Shown here piece by piece: positions 18,336 through 26,655 of a DNA stretch of 64,000 nt (position 1 is its first letter; each line of letters begins with the position of its first letter). The notes under the pieces were generated by a model. It was given only the letters and a program-made list of their open reading frames with translations, was not told where the DNA came from and made no database searches. Both the position numbers and the translations under genes were made by a program. The stretch covers positions 1-64,000 of the forward strand of contig CALUET010000012.1 of NCBI GenBank assembly GCA_944319745.1, given 5' to 3'. The DNA is from an uncultured Phocaeicola sp. GTDB lineage: Bacteria > Bacteroidota > Bacteroidia > Bacteroidales > Bacteroidaceae.

Positions 18336-19517
18336 TTAATCATTTTCCGATGATGGCGCTTCGCTGACGCGGACTTTCATGCCGGGCGTCAGTTTGTGGT
18401 ATCCTTCGCTCACGATCAGTTCTCCCGGAACAAGGCCGCGTTCTACCACCGTGTTGTTTTGAAATTCGGGACCTAACTCGATGAAACGTTTCTCTACTGT
18501 CGAGTCACGACGCATAACAAAGATATATGCTCCACCTTTTTCTATGATTAATGATTTTTGCGGCACGACGGTTGCGTTCTCCCGTACGTCCAAAAGAACC
18601 CGAACATTGGTAAATTGTCCCGGTAACAAGATGTGCTCCGGGTTGGCCATTTCCGCTCTTACGGAGAAAGTTCCGGTTTTGGGATTGACCTGAGGCTCGG
18701 CGAAATCGACTAAACCCTTATACGGGTATGTACTGTTATCGGGTAAAGTAATGGTAACCGTGGGCTGCCATGAGCGGGTAGAATCTTTTTGACCGAGGGT
18801 AACGTTGCGTTCTTTACTCTTTAAATAGTCGAGTGCTGTCATGCTGAAATCCACGAGAACGGTATCACTCTTTACAACTGTTGCGAGAAGCGATTGCCCG
18901 TTTCCTCCCACCAATGTGCCCAAATCGACTAAACGTTCGCTTATTTGTCCCGAAATGGGCGATTTGACCAGTGTATAGCTTAACTCTAATTCTGCCTGGT
19001 CAAGGTCGGCCTGGCTCATGCCCACGCTGGCCTTTGCCGTTTCGTATGCCGCTATGGCATTGTCGTAATCCAATTGGCTGGCAGCATTCTTCTCGTATAA
19101 TGGTTTGATGCGTTCCAAATCTCGTTCGGCTTTACGGGCTTGTGCTTCGTCTTTTTTCAGTTGGGCACGTGCTTTATCTGCCTTTGCTTTGTATTGTTCC
19201 TGGTTGATGATGAATAAAACCTGGTTGCGTTTTACGTAGGTTCCTTCTTCGAATTCCATTTTTTCAAGAAATCCTTCCACACGTGCGCGTACTTCGACGA
19301 ATTGTTGGGCGCGGATACGTCCCACGTATTCACCATATATTTCTACGTCTTCTTGCTGGGCAGGTGTTACACTGATGACAGGGATTTCCGGTGCCGGACT
19401 CTTTTCTCGTGAGAGAAATAAGTATATTGCTATGGCAATGATGATGCCGAGGCCGGTATAAATGGCTTGTTTCCTTTTCAATCTTTTTAGTTCTCTCTTT
19501 GTTAAAAAAACTTTCAT
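18336..19517 (-). CDS. RND efflux membrane-fusion protein, AcrA type
   Basis: Periplasmic adaptor linking pump and outer-membrane channel. Starting at 19517 (MKVFLTKRELKRLKRKQ) gives 393 residues with one N-terminal membrane helix (about 18-36). The lipoyl/barrel-sandwich halves are seen around VRARVEGFLEKMEFEEGTYV and LVKSPISGQISERLVDLGTLV, separated by an alpha-hairpin coiled coil rich in Ala/Lys/Glu; a beta-barrel follows (FSVRAEMANPEHILLPGQF). An upstream start at 19562 adds residues without a family match. First gene of the efflux operon, behind a leader of about 200 bases. Confidence 0.93.
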   Translation of the reverse strand: MKVFLTKRELKRLKRKQAIYTGLGIIIAIAIYLFLSREKSPAPEIPVISVTPAQQEDVEIYGEYVGRIRAQQFVEVRARVEGFLEKMEFEEGTYVKRNQVLFIINQEQYKAKADKARAQLKKDEAQARKAERDLERIKPLYEKNAASQLDYDNAIAAYETAKASVGMSQADLDQAELELSYTLVKSPISGQISERLVDLGTLVGGNGQSLLATVVKSDTVLVDFSMTALDYLKSKERNVTLGQKDSTRSWQPTVTITLPDNSTYPYKGLVDFAEPQVNPKTGTFSVRAEMANPEHILLPGQFTNVRVLLDVRENATVVPQKSLIIEKGGAYIFVMRRDSTVEKRFIELGPEFQNNTVVERGLVPGELIVSEGYHKLTPGMKVRVSEAPSSEND

Positions 19518-19961
19518 TCCTTTGTTCTTTAGTGTTTTAGAAGCCGAAAGATTTTCATACAATCCTTATGCCAAAACGGTGAATTTTTATTTTGATGTTG
19601 AACTTCAGTGAGATAGATGCAGCAAACATGAAACTTCTTGAGGAACTTTTTTATGCGATTGGGGAATTTTTCCTCAAAGTGTCCCGATATATGCTTTATC
19701 TTTCCCTTTTTCAATACCTCCGGCAAAGGTATAAATAAATAAAACATGCTGTCTTTTTTATGCCTGTCTGCTATTATTTATTAACATTAGCCTGCACGTT
19801 TTTTTCAGAGCTTGCAGGCTTTTGAGTTGCTGGTCGGCAGCGTTTGTAGGCGGGGTAGTGGTTTCAGATTGAATTTGACAGGTTTTATTCTTGCAGATTT
19901 TTTATAATTATTCTCTATGTTTTGAGTAACTTTGCGCGCTGAAAAGGTAAGATTTATTGAA
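19518..19961. other. divergent intergenic region, efflux operon and ThrE-type gene
   Basis: No gene is supported here. On the minus strand a -7-like TACCTTTG lies at 19724-19731, which would give the efflux operon a leader of about 200 bases. On the plus strand TAACTTTG lies at 19927-19934, 28 bases before the ThrE-type gene. Neither has a convincing TTTG at the proper spacing. A 73-codon minus-strand frame (19529-19747) begins upstream of the likely transcript start and looks accidental. Confidence 0.4.
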
Positions 19962-21347
19962 ATGGTATTAGAAGAACATTTAAAAACAACTGTTAAGGCA
20001 CACGATCAGTTACTGCATCGTAGAGTAGATTTACTGTTGCGTACAGGAAAACTTTTGGTAGAAAGTCTGGCTGATACGAATCGTATTGTGAGAAATATGA
20101 AACGCACGGCCGCATATTTGGGCATTCCTGAAGAAAAGCTTCACATAAATGTTAGCTACACGATGCTGATGGTGAATGTGAGCGATGGGAATTATTCTTT
20201 CACTAAATTTCAGCGAATAGAAAGTCATGGCGTAAACATGACTGCAATTTCCGAGGTCAGCAAACTCTCTTGGCGGGCAATTGAGGGAGATTATTCGCTG
20301 GACCGTTACGAAGAAGAACTGGAAAAAATCCGGACTGCAAAGCGTAATTATACTCCTTGGATGGTGGCCGTTGGCGCAGGTTTTGCTTGCGGAGGGTTCT
20401 GTATTCAGTTTGGTTGCGATTGGATGGCCTTCTTGTATGCTTCGATTGCTGCCATTATCGGTATGCGGGTGCGTGCCAAATGCAACGAGTCGGGGCTGAA
20501 TCATTATATGGGCATTGCCATTTCGGCATTTGTTTCTACGGTATTGGCATGGGCATCCACGCTGCTCCCTGCCGAGTGGACCGATACTCCTTGGCATCCG
20601 TTATTGGCTTGTGCTTTGTTTATTGTGCCGGGAGTGCCGTTGATTAACTTCGTCGACGATATGCTCGACAACTATATTCAGGTCGGAATCGTGCGGGCCG
20701 TCAATACCTTGCTGATTGTCTCGGCAATGGCTTTCGGTATAGCTTTTGCCGTAAAACTGTGTAATATTGCAAACTTCTTCCCGACCATCAGCATGGTACC
20801 TCATCACGAATATTGGGAATATGCCATTGCTGCGGCTATTTCGGCGATGGGTTTTTCTATGATTTTCAATATTCAGCGCCGCCTTTTATGGGTTGTTGCC
20901 ATCGGAGGAATTATAGCTGTTTGTACAAGGAACTTCGTAAACCTGGGTGCAAGTACCGATAACATCGGACTGGATATGGGATTGGTTATCGGATCTTTCT
21001 CGGGAGCCGTGCTGGTCAGCCTTATTGCTGTAAAAGCAGTACACTGGTTTCATGTGCCAAACCACGTATTGACCATCCCATCGGTTATCCCGATGATTCC
21101 CGGTGTATTGATGTATCGTATGTTGTTCGGGCTGATAAATATGAACGTGAAAACCATTGATGAAGTTACTCCGCTGATGAAAGCGATAGAAAGTGGCGTA
21201 AACTCCGGCCTGGTTATTATGGTTATTTCCCTGGGAGTAGCGATACCAAATATTTTCGGACGTAAGTATATTGCTTCGTCCAAGAACAAACATTTGAAGG
21301 ATTTACTGGCCGAACGTAAGGCAAAAGGCCGGTTCATAGAGTGGTAA
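19962..21347 (+). CDS. threonine/serine exporter family protein (ThrE type)
   Basis: Integral membrane protein of the ThrE family, which exports threonine and serine in Corynebacterium. The ATG at 19962 (MVLEEHLKT) gives 461 residues; an in-frame TTG at 19932 falls inside the -7 element and is rejected. It combines both ThrE halves: an N-terminal soluble part (about 1-125) plus five-helix domain, with the motif FIVPGVPLINFVDDML, and a second set of helices ending SVIPMIPGVLMYRMLFG. In many bacteria these halves are separate genes; here they are fused. Substrate assigned by family only. Confidence 0.85.
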   Translation: MVLEEHLKTTVKAHDQLLHRRVDLLLRTGKLLVESLADTNRIVRNMKRTAAYLGIPEEKLHINVSYTMLMVNVSDGNYSFTKFQRIESHGVNMTAISEVSKLSWRAIEGDYSLDRYEEELEKIRTAKRNYTPWMVAVGAGFACGGFCIQFGCDWMAFLYASIAAIIGMRVRAKCNESGLNHYMGIAISAFVSTVLAWASTLLPAEWTDTPWHPLLACALFIVPGVPLINFVDDMLDNYIQVGIVRAVNTLLIVSAMAFGIAFAVKLCNIANFFPTISMVPHHEYWEYAIAAAISAMGFSMIFNIQRRLLWVVAIGGIIAVCTRNFVNLGASTDNIGLDMGLVIGSFSGAVLVSLIAVKAVHWFHVPNHVLTIPSVIPMIPGVLMYRMLFGLINMNVKTIDEVTPLMKAIESGVNSGLVIMVISLGVAIPNIFGRKYIASSKNKHLKDLLAERKAKGRFIEW

Positions 21348-21367
21348 TACATCTGAAATTTTTATGA

Positions 21368-21418
21368 AAAAAGGCGGGAATTTATGTGTCGGTGAGCATA
21401 AATTTCCGCCTTTTTGTT
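21368..21418 (+). terminator. intrinsic terminator after the ThrE-type gene
   Basis: Inverted repeat AAAAAGGCGG-GAATTTATG (21368-21386) with CATAAATTTCCGCCTTTTT (21397-21415), one wobble position, ending in TTTTTGTT. Confidence 0.8.
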
Positions 21419-21470
21419 CTTCTTTTTTAAGAAAATCTTTAATTTAGGGGCGGAAATAAAACTAATACAA

Positions 21471-21887
21471 ATGCAAAAGATAAAGTTAATCGTGCTGGGA
21501 GTGTGTACGGTTTTGGCACTTTCGGCGTGTGTCTCAAACGAGAAAACAGATACAAACGTATCTGAAGAACAAGAAAAACAGGAAATGGTAACTAATAAAA
21601 AGGAGGAAAAGATGATCAGACTGAATGTATTTATCCAGGTGGATGAAAAAAATCGTGCCGAATTGATTGCGGCAGCAAAAGAATTGGTTGCAGCATCTCA
21701 GAAGGACAATGGATGTGTTTCTTATGATTTGTTCGAGAGTGCAACACGTCCGGATGTATTAATGATTTGCGAAACATGGAAAGATGATGAGGCGTTGTCG
21801 ACTCATCAACAGGCTCCGCATTTCACAAAACTTGTTCCTCAGATTAATAGTCTGGGCACGATGAAGACAGAACGTTTCGAGTTTTAA
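21471..21887 (+). CDS. lipoprotein with antibiotic-biosynthesis-monooxygenase (ABM) fold
   Basis: The ATG at 21471 (MQKIKLIVLGVC) starts a lipoprotein signal with lipobox ALSAC; an earlier start at 21414 lies inside the upstream terminator. After a Glu/Lys/Thr-rich linker (about residues 22-50), a compact dimeric ferredoxin-like ABM domain follows (about 53-138): IRLNVFIQVDEKNRAELIAAAKEL in outline, the NGCVSYDLFES strand and the His pair HQQAPHFTKL. ABM domains include quinol monooxygenases and haem-degrading enzymes, but small ones often lack a known reaction. Single-gene unit. Confidence 0.8.
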   Translation: MQKIKLIVLGVCTVLALSACVSNEKTDTNVSEEQEKQEMVTNKKEEKMIRLNVFIQVDEKNRAELIAAAKELVAASQKDNGCVSYDLFESATRPDVLMICETWKDDEALSTHQQAPHFTKLVPQINSLGTMKTERFEF

Positions 21888-21931
21888 TATTTCTTTTTGG
21901 GATAAGGAGATATAAAAAATCTTACATTTTT

Positions 21932-21967
21932 AAGGGATGCCGTTGTAATATGGCATCCCTTTTTCTT
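21932..21967 (+). terminator. intrinsic terminator after the ABM lipoprotein gene
   Basis: Stem AAGGGATGCC (21932-21941) with GGCATCCCTT (21952-21961) followed by TTTTCTT. Confidence 0.85.
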
Positions 21968-22234
21968 ATGTTCTTCTCTATTCAAATCGTTGGGATATGT
22001 TTTGATCGAGGTTTTTCCCTGCGGTTGCCGGGGATAAAGCGCCATGTTGTTCGGCTGGTTTTGTGATAATCCCCGAGGCCAATGTTGGAAAAGGCCGATG
22101 TCATAACAGAAAATTGTATGCAGAAAAAAATGTACGACTGAAATGAATACCCCCGGTTATCGTGAACAAATCGGGAAAAACATTCATTTCAGTCGTGTTA
22201 AGAATGCGGTTGGAAACCGCCGTATAAGCGTATC
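21968..22234. other. intergenic region between convergent units
   Basis: Only the carB terminator (22123-22196) is recognisable; between 21968 and 22122 I see no gene, repeat or promoter. Confidence 0.5.
22123..22196 (-). terminator. intrinsic terminator of the purF-like/carA/carB operon
   Basis: A 15-bp perfect inverted repeat (22134-22148 ACGACTGAAATGAAT with 22182-22196) encloses a 33-base loop with some inner pairing; on the minus strand it runs into a T-rich tail (22130-22124). It lies about 40 bases past the carB stop. Confidence 0.8.
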
Positions 22235-25200
22235 TTATTTATATTCGTCCCAGCTCTTGATTGCAATGTCATCGATGCTCATGGTGCAGAATGCGTTGAT
22301 GAACGCACTTGCAAGGCGGGCATTGGTGATAAGCGGGATGTTCAGGTCGATGGCTGCACGGCGTATTTTATAACCGTTGTCCAGTTCTCCCACCGATAAG
22401 TCGCGCGGGATGTTTACCACCATATCGATTTCTTTTTTGTGAAGCATTTCCAGCGCTTGCGGATGTCCTTCCTCGCTTGGCCAGTAAACACGGGTATTTT
22501 CTACACCGTTTTCTGTGAGGAATTTGGAAGTTCCCCCCGTAGCGAAGATCTTGTAACCTTTTGCTTTCAGAGCTTGTGCGGCTTGCAGCATGTCAACCTT
22601 CTGCTTCGGCGAGCCGGTGGACATCAGGATATTCTTTTCAGGAATGCGGTAACCTACCGACAACATGGCCTTCAGTACGGCACAAGATGTGTCTTCTCCG
22701 ATACATCCAACCTCGCCGGTGGAAGCCATGTCCACGCCCAATACCGGATCGGCCTTCTGGAGACGGTTGAAAGAGAACTGACTGGCTTTGATGCCGACGT
22801 AGTCTAATTCAAACAAATTCTTGTTTGGCTTCTCTACCGGAAGGCCAAGCATTACACGGGTTGCCAGCTCGATAAAGTTTATCTTTAGCACTTTGCTTAC
22901 AAACGGGAAGGAGCGACTTGCGCGTAAGTTGCACTCGATTACTTTAATATCATTCTCTCTTGCGAGGAATTGAATGTTGAAAGGTCCTGAAATGTTCAGC
23001 TCTTTTGCTATCTGACGTGAGATTTTTTTGATGCGTCGAACGGTTTCTACATATAGTTTTTGTGGCGGGAACTGTATGGTAGCATCACCGGAATGTACCC
23101 CGGCGAACTCGATGTGTTCGGAAATAGCATAGGCAATTATTTCTCCGTTTTGGGCAACTGCATCCATCTCCACTTCCTTTGCATGCTCGATAAATTGGCT
23201 TACTACGACCGGATGTTTCTTGGAAACATTGGCAGCCAGTTGCAGGAAACGTTCCAGTTCTTCCTGATTGGAGCAAACATTCATGGCGGCTCCTGAGAGA
23301 ACGTACGACGGGCGTACAAGAACAGGAAAACCAACTTTTTTGATGAAGGCATTGATGTCTTCCATTGAAGTTAACGCGCTCCATTCCGGTTGGTCGACAC
23401 CGATGCGGTCAAGCATTGCGGAGAATTTATCGCGGTCTTCCGCGTTATCGATGCTTTTTGCGGAAGTTCCCAGAATATGAATGTTTTGTGCATCCAGGCG
23501 GAGTGCCAGATTGTTTGGAATTTGTCCTCCGGTAGAAACAATTACGCCGTACGGATTTTCCAAATCAATGATGTCCAATACGCGCTCGAACGTGAGCTCG
23601 TCGAAATATAAGCGGTCGCACATATCATAATCGGTCGATACGGTTTCCGGATTGTAGTTAATCATTACGCTGCGGTAGCCTTCCTTTCTGATGGTATTTA
23701 GCGCTTGTACGCCGCACCAGTCGAATTCCACTGACGAACCGATGCGGTAAGCTCCCGAACCGAGAACCACAATACTTTTGTGATCGCCCAGGTAATGTAC
23801 ATCGTTGGCCACGCCGCTGTAGGTAAGATACAGGTAGTTTGTTTGTGCCGGATACTCGGCAGCTAAGGTATCTATTTGCTTGACCACAGGAACGATTCCT
23901 ATGCTTTTTCTGTATTTACGTACTTCCAGTAATCCCTCTTCCGTGTCGTTCTGATAAGAAATGGCGCGTGCTATTTGGAAATCGGAGAATCCTTGGCGTT
24001 TGGCTTTGTAAAGCAAATCCTTCGGAAGTTGCATTATTTGGGTATGGTTGTTTCCCCATTTGTGCAGTTCCTTTGAGGTCTCCATAATATTCATCAGCTT
24101 GTCGAGGAACCATTTATCTATTTTTGTCAGTTGATGAATCTGATCGACAGTGTAACCGGCGCGCATGGCTTTTGAAATGACAAAGATACGTTTGTCAGTC
24201 GGTTCGCGCAAAGCCTTGTCTATGTCGGCAATGACCAGTTCTTTATTCTCGACAAATCCATGCATTCCTTGTCCTATCATGCGCAAACCTTTTTGGATAG
24301 CCTCTTCAAAGGTGCGTCCGATGGCCATGACTTCTCCCACCGATTTCATGGAAGATCCCAACTCTCGGTCTACTCCGTGGAATTTTCCCAAGTCCCAGCG
24401 CGGGATCTTGCACACCACATAATCCAATGCTGGCTCGAAGAAGGCGGATGTTGTTTTGGTAACCGAGTTCTTGAGATCGAACAAACCATAGCCCAAACCA
24501 AGTTTTGCAGCGACGAAAGCCAACGGATAGCCCGTAGCCTTGGATGCCAAAGCTGAAGAACGGCTCAGGCGGGCATTGACTTCGATTACGCGATAATCCT
24601 CGGATTCCGGATCGAAAGCATATTGCACGTTACATTCTCCAACGATACCTATGTGGCGAATGATGCGGATGGCCAGTTCACGCAACTTGTGGTATTCGCT
24701 GTTGGATAACGTTTGTGATGGTGCAATAACGATTGATTCTCCGGTATGGATGCCCAGCGGATCGAAGTTTTCCATGTTACATACCGTAATACAATTGTCG
24801 AATTTGTCGCGGACAACCTCATATTCTATTTCTTTCCAGCCCTTCAAACTTTTTTCCACCAGCACTTGCGGGGAGAAAGAAAAGGCTTTTTCTGCCAAAA
24901 CATTGAGTTCTTCTTCATTATTGCAGAAGCCCGAGCCGAGTCCTCCCAGCGCGTATGCCGCGCGAATAATCACCGGATAACCTACTTCTGTGGCGGCTTT
25001 GCGTGCTTCTTCGATGTTTTTTACGGCTTCGCTTTTAATGGTTTTTACATTAATCTCGTCAAGTTTGTTGACAAACAACTCGCGGTCTTCCGTATCCATT
25101 ATCGCTTGTACCGGCGTTCCGAGCACGCGTGTATTATGTTTTTCGAATACTCCAGCCTTGTATAAGGCGACGCCGCAGTTTAAAGCTGTTTGTCCTCCGA

Positions 25201-25462
25201 AAGACAATAGAATTCCGTCCGGTTTTTCTTTGGCAATAACCTTCTCAACGAAGTAGGGAGTTACGGGTAAGAAATAAATCTTATCGGCAACACCTTCCGA
25301 TGTTTGTACCGTAGCAATGTTGGGATTTATCAGAATGGTTTCGATGCCTTCTTCTTTTAGGGCCTTCAATGCTTGTGAACCGGAGTAGTCAAATTCACCG
25401 GCTTCGCCAATCTTCAGAGCTCCCGAACCTAACAGTAATACTTTTTTTATCTTATTTTCCAT
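22235..25462 (-). CDS. carB: carbamoyl-phosphate synthase large subunit
   Basis: Makes carbamoyl phosphate from bicarbonate, ammonia (delivered by CarA) and two ATP, for pyrimidine and arginine synthesis. The ATG at 25462 (MENKIKKVLLLGSGALKIG) gives 1075 residues, the expected length; a longer frame to 25600 overlaps carA and is rejected. Two homologous ATP-grasp halves are visible (KVLLLGSGALKIGEAGEFDYSG and SIVVLGSGAYRIGSSVEFDWCG), and the C-terminal MGS-like allosteric domain (GYKIFATGGTSKFLTENG) is intact. It follows carA after 22 bases. Confidence 0.97.
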   Translation of the reverse strand: MENKIKKVLLLGSGALKIGEAGEFDYSGSQALKALKEEGIETILINPNIATVQTSEGVADKIYFLPVTPYFVEKVIAKEKPDGILLSFGGQTALNCGVALYKAGVFEKHNTRVLGTPVQAIMDTEDRELFVNKLDEINVKTIKSEAVKNIEEARKAATEVGYPVIIRAAYALGGLGSGFCNNEEELNVLAEKAFSFSPQVLVEKSLKGWKEIEYEVVRDKFDNCITVCNMENFDPLGIHTGESIVIAPSQTLSNSEYHKLRELAIRIIRHIGIVGECNVQYAFDPESEDYRVIEVNARLSRSSALASKATGYPLAFVAAKLGLGYGLFDLKNSVTKTTSAFFEPALDYVVCKIPRWDLGKFHGVDRELGSSMKSVGEVMAIGRTFEEAIQKGLRMIGQGMHGFVENKELVIADIDKALREPTDKRIFVISKAMRAGYTVDQIHQLTKIDKWFLDKLMNIMETSKELHKWGNNHTQIMQLPKDLLYKAKRQGFSDFQIARAISYQNDTEEGLLEVRKYRKSIGIVPVVKQIDTLAAEYPAQTNYLYLTYSGVANDVHYLGDHKSIVVLGSGAYRIGSSVEFDWCGVQALNTIRKEGYRSVMINYNPETVSTDYDMCDRLYFDELTFERVLDIIDLENPYGVIVSTGGQIPNNLALRLDAQNIHILGTSAKSIDNAEDRDKFSAMLDRIGVDQPEWSALTSMEDINAFIKKVGFPVLVRPSYVLSGAAMNVCSNQEELERFLQLAANVSKKHPVVVSQFIEHAKEVEMDAVAQNGEIIAYAISEHIEFAGVHSGDATIQFPPQKLYVETVRRIKKISRQIAKELNISGPFNIQFLARENDIKVIECNLRASRSFPFVSKVLKINFIELATRVMLGLPVEKPNKNLFELDYVGIKASQFSFNRLQKADPVLGVDMASTGEVGCIGEDTSCAVLKAMLSVGYRIPEKNILMSTGSPKQKVDMLQAAQALKAKGYKIFATGGTSKFLTENGVENTRVYWPSEEGHPQALEMLHKKEIDMVVNIPRDLSVGELDNGYKIRRAAIDLNIPLITNARLASAFINAFCTMSIDDIAIKSWDEYK

Positions 25463-25484
25463 ATATTTCTTGCTTAAAAGGTCG

Positions 25485-26588
25485 TTATAATAATTTGATG
25501 AATTCGTCGAAAAGGAACTCCGTATCGGTGGGGCCGCTTGCGGCTTCCGGGTGAAATTGTGCAGAGAACCAGGGATTATATTTGTGCCGGATGCCTTCAT
25601 TTGAACCGTCGTTCATGTTAATGAACAGCGGATCCCAGTCGGAACCCAGCGTATTGTTGTCTACTGCATACCCATGATTTTGACTTGTGATGAAGCATTT
25701 TTCGGAACCAACCAGGCGAACCGGTTGATTGTGGCTGCGGTGTCCGTATTTTAGTTTATATATTTGTGCTCCTCCGGCCTTGGAAAGTAACTGGTTTCCC
25801 ATGCAAATTCCGAAAATGGGCAGCTTTTCATTTTGCATGGCTTTGCGGATATTTTGTACAGCCTTGTCGCATGTATCCGGATCGCCCGGCCCGTTTGAGA
25901 TAAACAACCCGTCGAATGTCAGGGTGTTAAAGTCGTAATTCCATGGAACGCGGATAATTTCCACGTCACGTTTCAGCAGGCATCGGATGATATTTGCTTT
26001 TACTCCGCAGTCGACCAGGACAACTTTCTTTTTATTCTTTCCTTCATTATAACGAATGATTTCCTTGCATGATACCTTATCCACGTAATTTACGCCTTCA
26101 TAAACGGCATCCGGTACCTCAAAGTTCTCGTCGTCGAAAACAATCTTCCCCATCATTACGCCATGTTCCCGCAGTATTTTTGTCAGTTCGCGCGTATCAA
26201 TTCCGGTAATGCCCGGGATCTTTTCACGTTTTAACCAGTCGCTCAGGCTTTCCACTGCGTTCCAATGACTGTATTTCTCGCTGTAATCGCTTACAATGAT
26301 TGCCTCGGCATGGATTTTCTCACTCTCCATAAATGTGGGAAGGCCGTTGGCTTCGAATGTAAAAGGGGGAACGCCATAGTTACCTATCAGCGGGTAAGTG
26401 AGTGTCATCAGCTGACCGGCATACGAGGGATCTGTCAGACTTTCCGGGTAACCTGTCATTGCTGTATTGAAAACAACTTCACCGGCTACTGCTTTTTCGT
26501 AGCCGAATGATTTACCATGAAAACAACTTCCATCGCTTAGGATGAGAGAACATGTTTTTCCTTCGTAGTAATTTGTTTTACTGTCCAT
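25485..26588 (-). CDS. carA: carbamoyl-phosphate synthase small (glutaminase) subunit
   Basis: Hydrolyses glutamine and feeds ammonia to CarB. The 367-residue protein has the CPSase N-terminal domain (GEVVFNTAMTGYPESLTDPSYAGQ) and a class I glutamine amidotransferase domain with SNGPGDPDTC, the nucleophile elbow FGICMGNQLL and the HPEAASGPTDTEFLF histidine-glutamate pair. It lies 67 bases after the purF-like gene and 22 before carB, so the three form one operon. Confidence 0.97.
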   Translation of the reverse strand: MDSKTNYYEGKTCSLILSDGSCFHGKSFGYEKAVAGEVVFNTAMTGYPESLTDPSYAGQLMTLTYPLIGNYGVPPFTFEANGLPTFMESEKIHAEAIIVSDYSEKYSHWNAVESLSDWLKREKIPGITGIDTRELTKILREHGVMMGKIVFDDENFEVPDAVYEGVNYVDKVSCKEIIRYNEGKNKKKVVLVDCGVKANIIRCLLKRDVEIIRVPWNYDFNTLTFDGLFISNGPGDPDTCDKAVQNIRKAMQNEKLPIFGICMGNQLLSKAGGAQIYKLKYGHRSHNQPVRLVGSEKCFITSQNHGYAVDNNTLGSDWDPLFINMNDGSNEGIRHKYNPWFSAQFHPEAASGPTDTEFLFDEFIKLL

Positions 26589-26655
26589 GTGTGTAATAGG
26601 GTATTTATTGTTTTGTCTCTATTGATATTCTTCGTTTGTCATCAGAATTTTTCGA

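Noticed and set aside
19529-19747. 73-codon minus-strand frame upstream of the AcrA-type gene
   Set aside because: Starts upstream of the likely transcript start, no family likeness, poor composition for a gene.
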